Assembly (NCBI RefSeq): GCF_021545845.1
Contig: NZ_CP088923.1
Coordinates: 3,410,001-3,474,000, forward strand
From: Rhodanobacter thiooxydans
Lineage (GTDB): Bacteria; Pseudomonadota; Gammaproteobacteria; Xanthomonadales; Rhodanobacteraceae
Length of the DNA: 64,000 nucleotides
Reading direction: 5' to 3'
Shown: piece after piece, positions 18,775-32,319 of the stretch
Position numbering within the stretch: the stretch's first letter is position 1
Layout: each line of letters starts with the position of its first letter
Program-made: the position numbers and the translations under genes
The notes under the pieces: model-generated
What the model saw: only the letters and a program-made list of their open reading frames with translations
Database searches by the model: none
Told to the model about the DNA's origin: nothing

Positions 18775-19764
18775 TCACCTCAGCCAGCGCAGGTTGACGT
18801 CGGCGCCCGGATGCGCTTCGCTCTGCAGCAGCAGGTGGCCGCCGGCAGCGAGGTTCGCGGCCAGCGCGCTGATCGGCGCGGACGCCTTGACGTACAGCAG
18901 CACGCCGTCGTTCTGCGCGCCCAGGGTCTGCACCTGCTTCACCGCAGGGTCGTCCTGCAGGATCGCCACCAGATTGGCGTAATCCATCGCCGATTCCAGC
19001 CCGCCGACCCACAGCTTGCCCTCGCTGGGGCCCGCGCCGATGACATTGAACTGCTTGCCGAGGCGGTCGGCCAGGCCGTTGCCGGCGTCGCCCAGCAATG
19101 CGTCCGCATTCGCGCCCTGGCCGCTCCAGTGCTGCGCCTGGCCGCCGGAGATCAGTGTCCAGTCCGCGCCGCCATTGTGCAGCTTGCCGAGCAGCACCAG
19201 GCCGGTGTGGTACTGCCGGTTGACTGCCGCCAGCGCGGCCGGCTCGACGGCGGCGACCTTGGTCGGGTCGGGCTGGTTGCCATCGGGATAGGCCACGTTG
19301 GTGCCGCGCGCGCCGGCGGCGGCGGCCAGGCTGGCCAACGCCGTCTGGTCGAGCAGGTGGCCGTCGCTGCCTTGCACCAGCAACAGCACCGGCGGCTTGA
19401 TACCAGCGCTCTGCACGCCCAGCTTCGCCACCAGCCGGCGCACCGTGCCCGGCTCGAACTCCACCTCCAGCACCAGCCCAGTCGCGGCACGCTGGTACTG
19501 GAACTTCTGCACCATCGAGGCCGCCTTGCCCAGCGCTTCGGCATAGCCGGCGTTGCTGCGCAGGTCCTGGCCGCCGGCGACCCGCGTCAGCACTTGGCCG
19601 AGCGCGGTGGCGAACGCCTGGTCGCGCTGCGCGTCGCTGGTGTCGGCCACCGGCACGACCACCGCATACGGCGAGCTGGCGACCTGCGCCCGCGCCGCGG
19701 GCAACGCGGCAAGCAGCAGCAACAGGGTGACGATCAACGGGCGGGGCAGGCGCATGGGTGGCAT
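18775..19764 (-). CDS. DUF2066 domain-containing exported protein
   Basis: A 329-residue protein with a signal peptide at residues 1-26 ([19 protein letters not shown]), so periplasmic or outer-membrane associated. The mature part matches the DUF2066 pattern: [19 protein letters not shown], then GQVLTRVAG near residue 60. Function is unknown. It stands back to back with purM and heads the operon with the PerM-type gene and hda. The second methionine (19755) would make a tighter signal peptide and is an equally good start. Confidence 0.8.
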   Translation of the reverse strand: MPPMRLPRPLIVTLLLLLAALPAARAQVASSPYAVVVPVADTSDAQRDQAFATALGQVLTRVAGGQDLRSNAGYAEALGKAASMVQKFQYQRAATGLVLEVEFEPGTVRRLVAKLGVQSAGIKPPVLLLVQGSDGHLLDQTALASLAAAAGARGTNVAYPDGNQPDPTKVAAVEPAALAAVNRQYHTGLVLLGKLHNGGADWTLISGGQAQHWSGQGANADALLGDAGNGLADRLGKQFNVIGAGPSEGKLWVGGLESAMDYANLVAILQDDPAVKQVQTLGAQNDGVLLYVKASAPISALAANLAAGGHLLLQSEAHPGADVNLRWLR

Positions 19765-19904
19765 CTTCCGGGAAAGCTCGCCGGAAGTCTGCCCAATCGC
19801 GCCCCCTTCCGTCCATCGCGGCCGTCACCAAACCCGGCGCCAGCGGCCGGCAACGGCACCGCAAGCTGGTAAACTTGCACGTTTCGTCCACGCCGGTTCC
19901 CGCC

Positions 19905-20933
19905 ATGTCTGACGCCCTCACCTACCGCGCCGCCGGCGTCGATATCGACGCCGGCAATGCGCTGGTCGAACGCATCAAGCCGCTGGTCAAGCGCACCTTC
20001 CGCCCCGAGGTGATGGGCGGGCTGGGCGGTTTCGGCGGCCTGTTCGACCTTTCCGGCCGCTACAAGGAGCCGGTGCTGGTGTCCGGCACCGACGGCGTGG
20101 GCACCAAGCTGAAGCTGGCGCAGACGCTGCACCGCCACGACACGATCGGCATCGACCTGGTCGGCATGTGCGTCAACGACGTGCTGGTGCAGGGCGCCGA
20201 GCCGCTGTTCTTCCTCGACTACTTCGCCACCGGCAAGCTGGACGTGGACACCGCCGCCGCCGTGGTCGGCGGCATCGCCACCGGCTGCGAACTGGCCAGC
20301 TGCGCGTTGATCGGCGGCGAGACCGCCGAGATGCCCGACATGTACCCGCCGGGCGAATACGACCTGGCCGGCTTCACCGTGGGCGCGGTGGAGAAATCGC
20401 GGATGCTCACCGGCGCGGCGATCGTCGCCGGCGACGTGGTGCTGGGCGTGGCCTCCAGCGGCCCGCATTCGAACGGCTATTCGCTGATCCGCAGGATCCT
20501 GGAGCGCGCCGGCAACCCGTTCGACCTCGACCTCGGCGGCGTGAAGCTGGTCGACGCGCTGATGGCGCCGACCACGATCTACGTGAAGCCGATGCTGGAG
20601 CTGCTGCGGGAAATCCCGGTACACGGCATGGCCCACATCACCGGCGGCGGCCTCAAGGAGAACATCATCCGGGTGGTGCCGGACGGCCTCGGCATTGCGC
20701 TGGACGCGTCCGCCATCGTGCTGCCGCCGGTGTTCGACTGGCTGATGCGCGAGGGCAAGGTGGCGCGCGAGGAGATGTGGCGCACGTTCAACTGCGGCAT
20801 CGGCTTCACCGTGATCCTGCCGCGCGACGCGGTGGCGGGCGCCTCCGCGCTGCTGACGAAGCACAGCCTGGCCAGCTCGGTGATCGGCGCGATCGTGCCC
20901 GCGGCCGGCGACGAGCGCGTGCAGATCGGCTGA
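19905..20933 (+). CDS. purM: Phosphoribosylformylglycinamidine cyclo-ligase PurM
   Basis: A 342-residue cytoplasmic enzyme that closes the imidazole ring in purine synthesis (FGAM + ATP to AIR). Recognisable motifs: [19 protein letters not shown] at the N-terminus, [12 protein letters not shown] near residue 62 and [20 protein letters not shown] near residue 137. Length fits the family. I start it at ATG 19905; the longer frame overlaps the divergent DUF2066 gene. purN follows after eight bases, the usual pairing of steps five and three of the pathway. Confidence 0.95.
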   Translation: MSDALTYRAAGVDIDAGNALVERIKPLVKRTFRPEVMGGLGGFGGLFDLSGRYKEPVLVSGTDGVGTKLKLAQTLHRHDTIGIDLVGMCVNDVLVQGAEPLFFLDYFATGKLDVDTAAAVVGGIATGCELASCALIGGETAEMPDMYPPGEYDLAGFTVGAVEKSRMLTGAAIVAGDVVLGVASSGPHSNGYSLIRRILERAGNPFDLDLGGVKLVDALMAPTTIYVKPMLELLREIPVHGMAHITGGGLKENIIRVVPDGLGIALDASAIVLPPVFDWLMREGKVAREEMWRTFNCGIGFTVILPRDAVAGASALLTKHSLASSVIGAIVPAAGDERVQIG

Positions 20934-20941
20934 ACCGCTCC

Positions 20942-21631
20942 ATGACCGTTGCCCCTGCCAAGGTTGCCGTGCTCGCCTCCGGGCGTGGCAGCAACCTCGC
21001 CGCGCTGCTCGATGCGCACGCACGCGGCGAACTGCCGGTCGAGTTCGTGCTGGTCGGCAGCGACAAGGCCGCCGCGCCCGCACTGCGCCTGGCCGAAGCC
21101 ACCGGCATCCCGACGCTGGCGCTCGACCCGCGCAGCTACCCGGACCGGCGCGCGTTCGACTTCGACCTGTTCACCCGCATCGCCGCCAGCGGTGCCGAGT
21201 GGCTGGTACTGGCCGGTTTCATGCGGGTGCTCGATGGCGAGGCGCTGCAGCCGTGGGTGGGCCGGATCATCAACATCCACCCCTCGCTGCTGCCGAAATA
21301 CCGCGGCCTGCACACCCACCGCCGCGCGCTGGAAGCCGGCGATGCCGAACATGGCGCCAGCGTGCATTTCGTCACCGCCGAACTGGATGGCGGCCCGGTG
21401 ATCGCGCAGGCCTGCGTGCCGATCGAAGCCGGCGACGACGAGGAACGCCTGGCCCAGCGCCTGCTGCCGCTGGAACACCGGCTGCTACCGGCGGTGCTGC
21501 GCCTGCTGACCGAAGGGCGGCTGCGTTGGGACGGCCTGGCGCCGCGCTTCGACGGCCAGCTGCTGCTGGCGCCGCTGCGGCTGGGCGACCACGGCCTGCA
21601 GCCTCAGGACAGGTCTGAACAACCGCCGTGA
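20942..21631 (+). CDS. purN: Phosphoribosylglycinamide formyltransferase PurN
   Basis: A 229-residue cytoplasmic enzyme that transfers a formyl group from 10-formyl-THF to GAR. VLASGRGSNLAALLDA is the phosphate-binding region. The catalytic asparagine and histidine lie in IINIHPSLLPKYRGLHTH and the aspartate in TAELDGGPVIAQ. The start at 20942 lies just after the purM stop. The tail after residue 210 is longer and more divergent than usual. Confidence 0.95.
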   Translation: MTVAPAKVAVLASGRGSNLAALLDAHARGELPVEFVLVGSDKAAAPALRLAEATGIPTLALDPRSYPDRRAFDFDLFTRIAASGAEWLVLAGFMRVLDGEALQPWVGRIINIHPSLLPKYRGLHTHRRALEAGDAEHGASVHFVTAELDGGPVIAQACVPIEAGDDEERLAQRLLPLEHRLLPAVLRLLTEGRLRWDGLAPRFDGQLLLAPLRLGDHGLQPQDRSEQPP

Positions 21632-21732
21632 TCCCGGTGAGGCGCTTTTCAACAGCCGGAGGCTGGTCAGGCGGAATGACGGGCAAGAGCGGCCTTAGAA
21701 CCGGTTCAGCCCCGCATGGGCAGACTCGGCAC

Positions 21733-22440
21733 ATGACCATCCGCTCCCTGCTCGCCTCCCTGCTCGGCCTCGGCTTGCTGCTTGGCGCCGGCGCCGCCAC
21801 TGCCGCCGCGCCCCCGGCGTTCACCGCCACCTACAACGTGTCGCAGGGCGGTCAGCCGATGGGCCAGGCCACGGTGAGCCTGCACGCAGCCGGCAACGGC
21901 GAGTGGATCTACCGCAAGGACGTCAAGGGCACCGGCGGGCTGGCCGCGCTGCTCGCTGCCAGCGTCACGGAAAGCTCGCGCTTCCGCTGGAAGGGCGACG
22001 TGCCGGAGGCGATCAGCTACGACTACCGGATGCAGACGGCGGTCAAGCAGAAACAGCGCCAGCTGGCGGTCGACTGGCCGAGGCAACAGGTCAGCGTCGA
22101 CGAAGGCAAGGGCCCGCAAAGCTACCGGACCGTCCCCGGCATGGTCGAGCGCAACACCCTGGCGCTGGCGCTCGGCGTGGCCCTGCGCGACGGCAAGCAG
22201 CAGGTCGCGCTGCCGGTGGCGGTGCGCCAGGAAGTGCAGGTGCAGAACTTCAAGGTGACCGGCCGGGAAACCATCACGGTGCCCGCCGGCCGCTTCGACG
22301 CCCAGCGGGTCGACCGCACCGACGCCGACCGTGGCTTCAGCGCCTGGTACGCGCCCGATCGCTACCCGCTGCCGGTGAAGCTGTCGCAGCACGACGGCGG
22401 CGACATGGTGATGGAGCTGGTGCGCTACTCAGAGCCGTGA
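21733..22440 (+). CDS. DUF3108 domain-containing exported protein
   Basis: A 235-residue protein with a signal peptide (TIRSLLASLLGLGLLLGAG, cleavage near ATAAAPP) and therefore periplasmic. The mature part, from FTATYNVSQGGQPMGQATVSL to the C-terminal RFDAQRVDRTDADRGFSAWY, matches the DUF3108 pattern, a beta-rich fold of unknown function found next to purN in Xanthomonadales. The ATG at 21733 directly precedes the signal sequence; an upstream in-frame ATG at 21628 overlapping purN gives no signal peptide. A GGGATTC-type repeat follows the stop. Confidence 0.82.
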   Translation: MTIRSLLASLLGLGLLLGAGAATAAAPPAFTATYNVSQGGQPMGQATVSLHAAGNGEWIYRKDVKGTGGLAALLAASVTESSRFRWKGDVPEAISYDYRMQTAVKQKQRQLAVDWPRQQVSVDEGKGPQSYRTVPGMVERNTLALALGVALRDGKQQVALPVAVRQEVQVQNFKVTGRETITVPAGRFDAQRVDRTDADRGFSAWYAPDRYPLPVKLSQHDGGDMVMELVRYSEP

Positions 22441-22444
22441 TTAG

Positions 22445-22535
22445 GGACTGGGGATTGGGGATTCGCAAAAAGCGGGCTCTCGCGAGAATCCGCCTCCTTG
22501 CCGACCGAATCCCGAATCCCCAATCCCGAATCCCG
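22445..22535. repeat. Inverted GGGATTC array between the DUF3108 gene and murA
   Basis: Degenerate GGGATTG/GGGATTC units at 22450-22465 face GAATCCC units at 22506-22533, leaving about 40 bases between them. The two half-arrays can pair as a hairpin between these two convergent genes and may act as a bidirectional terminator. Confidence 0.8.
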
Positions 22536-22540
22536 GCTTC

Positions 22541-24149
<1,609 letters not shown>

Positions 24150-24341
24150 GCAGGAGTCTGGGCAGCCGGCAGCGAATTCCCTTACCGCCGGAACCCATGC
24201 GCTGGCTTATGACGTTAAAATGCGGACGTGTCATGGTAATGGAAATCCGCGGGCGCAGAAATGACCGCGCTTGCAGCCGGCCCGAGCGGGGCCGCCAACC
24301 ATGACCCACCGGGCACCTGTCCGCCCCTTCATCGAGCCTCC

Positions 24342-25352
24342 ATGAACGCACGCATCGCCCCACCCGCCCCGATCGACCTGAATCCGGACGCCATCACCCG
24401 CAGCGCACGCACGGTGATCGCCACCGAGGCGTCCGCCGTCGAAGCGCTGGAGCCACGGATCGGGCCGGCCTTCGTCGAAGCCTGCCGGCTGATCCTGGGC
24501 TGCCGTGGCCGCGTGGTGGTCAGCGGCATGGGCAAGTCGGGCCATGTCGGGCGCAAGATCGCCGCCACCCTGGCCTCCACCGGCACGCCGGCGTTCTTCG
24601 TGCACCCGGGCGAGGCCAGCCATGGCGACCTGGGCATGATCCTGCCGCAGGACGTGGTGCTGGCGATCTCCTACTCCGGCGAGACCGACGAACTGCTGTT
24701 CATCCTGCCGGTGATCAAGCGCCAGGGTATCCCGCTGATCGCCATCACCGGCCGCGCCACCTCCTCGCTGGCCAGCCAGGCCGACGTGCACCTGGACGGC
24801 AGCATCTCCAGCGAAGCCTGCCCGCTGGGCCTGGCGCCGACCACCAGCACCACCGTGGCGCTGGTGCTGGGCGACGCGCTGGCGATCGCGCTGCTGGAGG
24901 CGCGTGGCTTCACCTCCGACGACTTCGCCCGCTCGCACCCGGCCGGCGCGCTGGGCCGGCGCCTGCTGCTGCACATCAGCGACGTGATGCACAGCGGGGA
25001 CGAGGTGCCGCGGGTCTCCCCCGCCGCCAGCCTCACCGCCGCCCTGGTCGAGATGACCCGCAAACACCTGGGCATGACCGCCGTGGTCGACGCCGAACAA
25101 CGCTTGCTAGGGGTCTTTACCGACGGCGACCTGCGCCGCGCGCTGGACGACGACGGCGTGGACTTGCGCGGCGCCACCGTCGCCGAGCTGATGACCCGCG
25201 GCCCGAAGACGATCGGCGCGGACAAGCTGGCGGCGGAAGCGGCACAACTGATGGAGAAGTACCAGATCCACGCGCTACTGGTGGTCGACGACGAACAGCG
25301 CGTGGTCGGCGCGCTGAACATTCATGATCTGCTCCGTGCGCGTGTGGTCTGA
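24342..25352 (+). CDS. kdsD: Arabinose-5-phosphate isomerase KdsD
   Basis: A 336-residue cytoplasmic enzyme converting ribulose-5-phosphate to arabinose-5-phosphate, the first step of Kdo synthesis. A SIS sugar isomerase domain (about 40-180, with GMGKSGHVGRKIAATLASTG) is followed by two CBS domains (about 215-335). It is the first gene of a kdsD-kdsC-lptC-lptA-lptB cluster. ATG 24342 is chosen because the conserved region follows; upstream sequence includes a plausible promoter with TAAAAT near 24213. ibaG is divergent. Confidence 0.94.
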   Translation: MNARIAPPAPIDLNPDAITRSARTVIATEASAVEALEPRIGPAFVEACRLILGCRGRVVVSGMGKSGHVGRKIAATLASTGTPAFFVHPGEASHGDLGMILPQDVVLAISYSGETDELLFILPVIKRQGIPLIAITGRATSSLASQADVHLDGSISSEACPLGLAPTTSTTVALVLGDALAIALLEARGFTSDDFARSHPAGALGRRLLLHISDVMHSGDEVPRVSPAASLTAALVEMTRKHLGMTAVVDAEQRLLGVFTDGDLRRALDDDGVDLRGATVAELMTRGPKTIGADKLAAEAAQLMEKYQIHALLVVDDEQRVVGALNIHDLLRARVV

Positions 25353-25421
25353 GGTCTGATTCGTCTCGACGAATCAGACAAAATCAAACACGCCGCTCTT
25401 GATCCTGCACTCCCTGAAATC

Positions 25422-25976
25422 TTGCCCGTGCCCACCAACTACCTCACCAACCTCCCCGCCGACCTGCTCGCCCGCGCCGCGAAAATCCGCCTGGCCGTGT
25501 TCGACGTGGACGGCACGCTGACCGACGGGCGCCTGTGGTACGGCGAGGACGGCCGTGAGACCAAGGTGTTCTACGTGCACGACGGGCTCGGCCTGAAGCG
25601 GCTGCAGGCCAACGGCGTGCAGGTGGCGATCATCAGCGCGCGGATCAGCCACCCAGTGGCGCTGCGCGCCGAGGAACTGGCCATCACCCACGTCTACCAG
25701 GGCCAGGGCGACAAGCGCGCCTGCCTGCGTGAGCTGCTCGACGCGCTGCAACTGGCGCCCGAGCAAGCCGCCTTCACCGGCGACGACCTGCCCGACCTGC
25801 CGCCGATGCGTCTCGCCGGGCTGGCGGTGGCGGTGGCCAACGCGCACCCCTGGGTGGCCACGGCGGCGCACTGGCAGACCACTCGCGGCGGCGGCATGGG
25901 CGCGGCGCGCGAGGTGTGCGACCTGATCCTGCACGCGCAGGGCAAGGGCGCCGCCGAGCGGGAGCGTTGGCAATGA
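25422..25976 (+). CDS. kdsC: 3-deoxy-D-manno-octulosonate 8-phosphate phosphatase KdsC
   Basis: A 184-residue HAD-family phosphatase that releases phosphate from Kdo-8-phosphate. The nucleophile motif is VFDVDGTLTDGRLWYG and the metal motif GDDLPDLPPM. As usual for KdsC there is no cap domain. Start choice is uncertain between TTG at 25422 and GTG at 25428; neither has a strong ribosome site, which may keep translation low. It overlaps lptC by four bases. Confidence 0.93.
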   Translation: MPVPTNYLTNLPADLLARAAKIRLAVFDVDGTLTDGRLWYGEDGRETKVFYVHDGLGLKRLQANGVQVAIISARISHPVALRAEELAITHVYQGQGDKRACLRELLDALQLAPEQAAFTGDDLPDLPPMRLAGLAVAVANAHPWVATAAHWQTTRGGGMGAAREVCDLILHAQGKGAAERERWQ

Positions 25977-26569
25977 AGCTGCGCCGCTGGCTGCGTGACC
26001 GGCGCCTGCCGGCCGCGACCCTCGCCATCGCCCTGGCTGCGGGCGTGGTCCAGTTGCTGCTGTGGTGGTTCGGGCCGGCACCGCGGACCAGCGACTTCGT
26101 CGGCCCGCCGCGCTCCGGCTACACCCTCACCGACGCACGCATGACCGAGTACAACGCCGAAGGCCTGCCCAGCTTCTACCTGCAGTCGCCGCACCTGGAG
26201 CGACGCGAGGGCGACGACTCGCTGTACCTCAGCTCGCCCACCTTCCAGTTGCCGTCCAACCAGGCCGGCGTGCCCGACTGGCTGGGCCAGTCGCTGTACG
26301 GCTGGGTCAACAAGGACGGCACCCAGCTCAAGCTGCAGGGCCCGGTAGAAATGAACCGGACGGCGTTCGGCGACACGCCGGCAACCCACCTGCAGACCGC
26401 CGACGTCACCGCCTGGCCCAAGCAGAACCGCCTGGAAACCGCCGCCCCGGCGCAGATGGTGCAAGGCGGCACTAGAATCAGCGGCGTCGGCATGCGCGCC
26501 GACCTCAACGACAAACACCTGGAGCTGCTCGATGATGTCCATGCCACCTTCCCGCCGCGCCAGCGCTAG
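25973..26569 (+). CDS. lptC: LPS export protein LptC
   Basis: A 198-residue bitopic inner-membrane protein with one N-terminal helix (about residues 13-33) and a periplasmic domain with beta-jellyroll character. It takes LPS from LptBFG and passes it to LptA. The region YTLTDARMTEYNAEGLPSF is typical. The ATG overlaps the kdsC stop (ATGA), and its 3' end overlaps lptA by 38 bases. It fits the LptC family in length. Confidence 0.9.
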   Translation: MKLRRWLRDRRLPAATLAIALAAGVVQLLLWWFGPAPRTSDFVGPPRSGYTLTDARMTEYNAEGLPSFYLQSPHLERREGDDSLYLSSPTFQLPSNQAGVPDWLGQSLYGWVNKDGTQLKLQGPVEMNRTAFGDTPATHLQTADVTAWPKQNRLETAAPAQMVQGGTRISGVGMRADLNDKHLELLDDVHATFPPRQR

Positions 26570-27110
26570 GTTCGCGCTTGCCATCGCGGCCCTGGGCCTG
26601 CTCGCGGCCCAGCCGGCGCTGGCCAGGAAAAGCGACCGCCAGCAGGAGATGCAGGTTGCCGCGAAGAACTTCGACGGCTTCCAGAAGCCGAACAGCGTGA
26701 GCACGCTGACCGGCAACGTGGTGATCACCCAGGGCACGCTGAAAGCCACCGGTGCGCAGGCCAAGGTGTACTTCGACGCCGACACCCAGATCAGCCGGGT
26801 GGTCATCACCGGCAGCCCGGCGCACCTCGAGCAGCTGGACGACAACGGCAACCTGATGCTGGGCGACGCCGCCACGCTCGACTACGACAACCTCAAGGGC
26901 ATCGCGGTGCTCAGCGGCAACGCCTCGGTCACCCAGAAGGGCCGCGGCGATGCGCGCGGCGACCGGCTCACCTACAACACCGAAACCAGCCAGATGACTG
27001 GCGAGAGCGCCGGCGACGGCATGGTGCACATGACCTTCAAACCCAAGTCGCAGCCGGCCGCCGCGCCGGCTCCGGCCAGGAGCAGTTCCGCGCCGCAGGG
27101 GCAGCGGTAA
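26532..27110 (+). CDS. lptA: LPS transport periplasmic protein LptA
   Basis: A 192-residue periplasmic protein. Residues 1-31 form a signal peptide ending AQPALA. The mature OstA-like domain includes STLTGNVVITQGTLKATGA and GDRLTYNTETSQMTGES, the repeats that build the LPS-conducting beta-jellyroll bridge. A proline/alanine/serine-rich tail follows. The gene overlaps lptC by 38 bases and precedes lptB by three bases, so translation is tightly linked. Confidence 0.92.
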   Translation: MMSMPPSRRASARFALAIAALGLLAAQPALARKSDRQQEMQVAAKNFDGFQKPNSVSTLTGNVVITQGTLKATGAQAKVYFDADTQISRVVITGSPAHLEQLDDNGNLMLGDAATLDYDNLKGIAVLSGNASVTQKGRGDARGDRLTYNTETSQMTGESAGDGMVHMTFKPKSQPAAAPAPARSSSAPQGQR

Positions 27111-27113
27111 CCG

Positions 27114-27833
<720 letters not shown>

Positions 27834-27857
27834 CCCATCCTGTCACGACCGGTTTCC

Positions 27858-27888
27858 GCCCGCGGCCGCTATGGCCGCACCCGCGGGC
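27858..27888 (+). terminator. Possible terminator hairpin after lptB
   Basis: GCCCGCGG (27858-27865) and CCGCGGGC (27881-27888) form outer arms, with CGGCC/GGCCG inside. The structure sits 25 bases after the lptB stop. No clear T-tract follows, so it may only partly stop transcription before rpoN. Confidence 0.4.
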
Positions 27889-27933
27889 ACGCGCTAGGAT
27901 TGGGTCGACCCTCCCCTCCCCCGACTGGCTGGC

Positions 27934-29391
<1,458 letters not shown>

Positions 29392-29535
29392 TTGTCGCAG
29401 GCCGCCCGCGGGAACTTGGTTATCGTCAAAGCGTTCCCATAGCAGAGACAGGATGATTGACGATGTGCGTCGCCCCGCGCGAGGCACGTCCACCCGCCGC
29501 GAAACGCGGCACTGCACCACCAGAGGAGGCGCCCC

Positions 29536-29859
29536 ATGCAATTCCAACTCAGCGGTCAGCAGATCGAAGTCACCCCGGCCCTGCGCGACCACGCCACCGC
29601 CAAACTCGACCGCCTCACCCGCCTCGACGACAAGTTGAAGAGCCTGGCGATCGTGCTGTCCGTCGACAAGCTGCAGCACCGCGCCGACGGCACCCTGGGC
29701 GTCGTCGGCGCCACCCTGCACGCGGAGGCCACCGAGGCCGACATGTACGCCTCCATCGACGTGCTGTTCGACAAGCTGGTCGCCCAGCTGCGCAAGTACC
29801 GCGAGAAGGTCGCCGACAAGCACCAGCGCGAGACGCGCGACGAACGCCAGTACGGCTGA
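29536..29859 (+). CDS. hpf: Ribosome hibernation promoting factor HPF
   Basis: A 107-residue cytoplasmic protein of the RaiA/HPF family, which silences ribosomes in stationary phase. [27 protein letters not shown] is the typical N-terminus, followed by the beta-alpha-beta core and a basic C-terminus. It is the short HPF type. A strong GAGGAGG precedes the ATG. Position after rpoN is conserved in proteobacteria. A terminator hairpin follows. Confidence 0.93.
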   Translation: MQFQLSGQQIEVTPALRDHATAKLDRLTRLDDKLKSLAIVLSVDKLQHRADGTLGVVGATLHAEATEADMYASIDVLFDKLVAQLRKYREKVADKHQRETRDERQYG

Positions 29860-29882
29860 CCGAAAGCGGTTCCCGCCAACCG

Positions 29883-29913
29883 CGGCCCGCCCGTTCCAGG
29901 GCGGGCCGTTTCT
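29883..29913 (+). terminator. Rho-independent terminator after hpf
   Basis: CGGCCCGCCC (29883-29892) and GGGCGGGCCG (29899-29908) form a perfect 10-bp stem with a six-base loop, followed by TTTCT. It separates rpoN-hpf from the hprK group and implies that hprK has its own promoter in 29914-30007, or that read-through is partial. Confidence 0.8.
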
Positions 29914-30007
29914 CCCTCTGCACGCGCGTATCTGCCCAAGCTGGCACAATGGCCGCGCACCGCCGCGGCCCACCGGCTACCGACACGCGGCGCAAAGGAC
30001 CCAAGGC

Positions 30008-30973
30008 TTGGACCGGATCAGCGCGCGACAACTTTACGATGGCGTCCACCAGCGCATGGCCCTGCGCTGGGTGTCCGGCATGCGCGGGGAATCGCGCGCG
30101 CTCGAGCCGGGTGTGGCGCAAGCGCGGCGGCCGTCGCTGATCGGCTACCTCAATGTCATCTACCCGAACAAGATCCAGATCATCGGCTCGGAGGAGCTGA
30201 ACTACCTCGACGGGCTGGACTCGCGCCAGCGCTGGGAAGTGATGCACAAGATCGCCGCCTACCAGCCGGTGGCGCTGATCGTGACCAAGGACCAGACCGT
30301 ACCGGCCGACCTGCGCGAGGTCGCCGAGGAAACCAACACGCCGCTGTGGATCAGCCCCAAGCGCGGCCACGAACTGCTGACCTACCTGCAGTACCACCTG
30401 GCGCGCATGCTGGCGGCGAAGATCACCCTGCACGGCGTGTTCCTGGAAGTGTTCTCGATCGGCGTGCTGATCACCGGCGAGGCCGGTTCCGGCAAGAGCG
30501 AGCTGGCGCTGGAACTGATCAGCCGCGGCCACCGGCTGGTCGCCGACGACGCCACCGAGTTCACCCTGATCGCGCCGGACGTGATCGACGGCAGCTGCCC
30601 CGAACTGCTGCAGGACCTGCTGGAGGTGCGCGGGCTGGGCGTGCTCAACGTGCGCGAGATGTTCGGCCACATGTCGGTCAAGGCCTCCAAATACCTGCGC
30701 CTGGTGGTGCACCTGAAGCCGCTGCGCGACGGCGAGCTCAACCTCGACGCCGGCAGCGACGCGCTGACCCGCCTCACCGGCGACATCGGCCATCGCGAGG
30801 TGTTCGACGTGAAGGTGCCGATGATCACCATTCCGGTGGCCTCCGGCCGCAACCTGGCGGTACTGGTCGAGGCGGCGGTGCGCAGCCACGCCCTGAAGAG
30901 CAAGGGCATCGACCCGGCGCAGACCTTCATCGACCGCCAGGCGCACCAGCTGCGCCGACTGCCCCCATGGTGA
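30008..30973 (+). CDS. hprK: HPr kinase/phosphorylase HprK
   Basis: A 321-residue bifunctional enzyme that phosphorylates HPr on Ser46 and removes that phosphate. The P-loop is [19 protein letters not shown] (near residue 156), followed by [11 protein letters not shown] and the family signature [17 protein letters not shown]. The start is TTG at 30008, with AAAGGA eight bases upstream; rare starts may limit expression. It occupies the place where E. coli has ptsN, between hpf and rapZ. HprK in gammaproteobacteria is limited to a few groups, including Xanthomonadales, which supports the taxonomic guess. Confidence 0.94.
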   Translation: MDRISARQLYDGVHQRMALRWVSGMRGESRALEPGVAQARRPSLIGYLNVIYPNKIQIIGSEELNYLDGLDSRQRWEVMHKIAAYQPVALIVTKDQTVPADLREVAEETNTPLWISPKRGHELLTYLQYHLARMLAAKITLHGVFLEVFSIGVLITGEAGSGKSELALELISRGHRLVADDATEFTLIAPDVIDGSCPELLQDLLEVRGLGVLNVREMFGHMSVKASKYLRLVVHLKPLRDGELNLDAGSDALTRLTGDIGHREVFDVKVPMITIPVASGRNLAVLVEAAVRSHALKSKGIDPAQTFIDRQAHQLRRLPPW

Positions 30974-30977
30974 AAGC

Positions 30978-31883
30978 ATGAGCGACGAGACCCGCCCGCC
31001 CGGCCCGTTGGCCGACCCGCACGACATCCACCTGATCGTGCTGACCGGCATGTCCGGCGGCGGCAAGACGGTGGCGCTGCGCGCGCTGGAGGACCTGGAG
31101 TTCTACTGCGTCGACAACCTGCCGGTGGTGCTACTGCCGCAGCTGGTCGACGCCGCCATCCGCGGCGACCGCCGCAGCCGGCCGCGGCGCATCGCGGTGG
31201 GCGTGGACGTGCGCAACCGCAGCACCGATTTCGCGCACATGCCGACCGTGCTGTCGGAGCTGGCCGGCGCCGGCGTGCAGGTGCACCTGATCTTCCTGGA
31301 TTGCCGCGACGAGGTGCTGATCAAGCGCTATTCGGAAACGCGCCGCCGCCACCCGCTGGCCACGCGCGGCGTGTCGCTGGCCGATGCGATCGCCGAGGAA
31401 CGCCGCCTGCTGCGCCCGATGATGGCGATCGCCGAGAAGGTGATCGACTCCAGCGAGCTCAACGTGCACCAGCTGCGCCGGCTGGTGGCCACCGGCTACG
31501 CGCAGGCCACCGAGGGGCTGACCCTGATGTTCCAGTCGTTCGCGTTCAAGCGCGGGCTGCCGCTGGACGCGGATTTCGTGTTCGACGCGCGCTGCCTGCC
31601 GAACCCGCACTGGGAACCACGCCTGCGCCCGCTGTCGGGCAAGGACGCACCCGTGCGCGAATTCCTCGAAGCCGCGCCGCTGGTCAACGAATACTTCGCC
31701 GACACCGCGCGCTGGCTGGACGCCTGGTTGCCGCGCTTCGAGCAGGACGACCGCAGCTACGTGACCATCTCGATCGGCTGCACCGGTGGACGCCACCGCT
31801 CGGTCTACCTGGTCGAGAAGCTCGCCGCGCACTATCGCTCGCGCCGCGAGGGCGTGCTCACCTTCCACCGCGAACTGGAGTGA
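30978..31883 (+). CDS. rapZ: RNase adapter / nucleotide-binding protein RapZ
   Basis: A 301-residue protein. Walker A is GMSGGGKTVALRALEDLEF, followed by YCVDNLPV, and the C-terminal domain carries TISIGCTGGRHRSVYLVEKL. In E. coli RapZ guides RNase E to the GlmZ small RNA and so controls amino-sugar synthesis. Whether that circuit exists here is unknown. The gene starts four bases after hprK and belongs to the regulatory PTS operon. A small overlap or short leader follows before the EIIA gene. Confidence 0.94.
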   Translation: MSDETRPPGPLADPHDIHLIVLTGMSGGGKTVALRALEDLEFYCVDNLPVVLLPQLVDAAIRGDRRSRPRRIAVGVDVRNRSTDFAHMPTVLSELAGAGVQVHLIFLDCRDEVLIKRYSETRRRHPLATRGVSLADAIAEERRLLRPMMAIAEKVIDSSELNVHQLRRLVATGYAQATEGLTLMFQSFAFKRGLPLDADFVFDARCLPNPHWEPRLRPLSGKDAPVREFLEAAPLVNEYFADTARWLDAWLPRFEQDDRSYVTISIGCTGGRHRSVYLVEKLAAHYRSRREGVLTFHRELE

Positions 31884-31926
31884 TGGCCATGCCGTCCGCG
31901 ACCACCCTCCGCACGGGCCGCCGGCC

Positions 31927-32319
31927 GTGAGCGTCGGCGTGCTGCTGATGACCCACGAGGCGGTCGGCCAGGCGCTGATCTCCGCCGCGCACCACGTGAT
32001 GCCGCGGCTGCCGCTCAAGGTGGCGGCGGTGGAGGTGCCGCCCAGCGCGGACCCCGACGTGATGCGCACGCTCACCGCGCACCACGCGCGCGAGCTCGAC
32101 TCTGGCGACGGCGTGCTGATCCTGGCCGACCTGTACGGCGCCACGCCGTGCAACATCGGCTTGTCGCTGGGCGCGCTGGGCGTACACCTGCACTGCGTCT
32201 CCGGGCTCAACCTGCCGATGCTGCTGCGCGTACTCAACTATGCGGAAAAACCGCTGGACGAACTGGCCGAAATCGCGGCCAGCGGTGGCCGCGGGGGAAT
32301 CTTCATCGACCATGCTTGA
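31927..32319 (+). CDS. PTS EIIA component, mannose-family type
   Basis: A 130-residue EIIA(Man)-like protein. The phosphorylatable histidine is His10 in VSVGVLLMTHEAVGQAL, and DLYGATPCNIG near residue 68 is a family motif. I start it at GTG 31927, where the domain begins. No EIIB, EIIC or EIID is in the window, so it is likely regulatory instead of part of a sugar permease. It overlaps the ptsH start by eight bases. Confidence 0.88.
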   Translation: MSVGVLLMTHEAVGQALISAAHHVMPRLPLKVAAVEVPPSADPDVMRTLTAHHARELDSGDGVLILADLYGATPCNIGLSLGALGVHLHCVSGLNLPMLLRVLNYAEKPLDELAEIAASGGRGGIFIDHA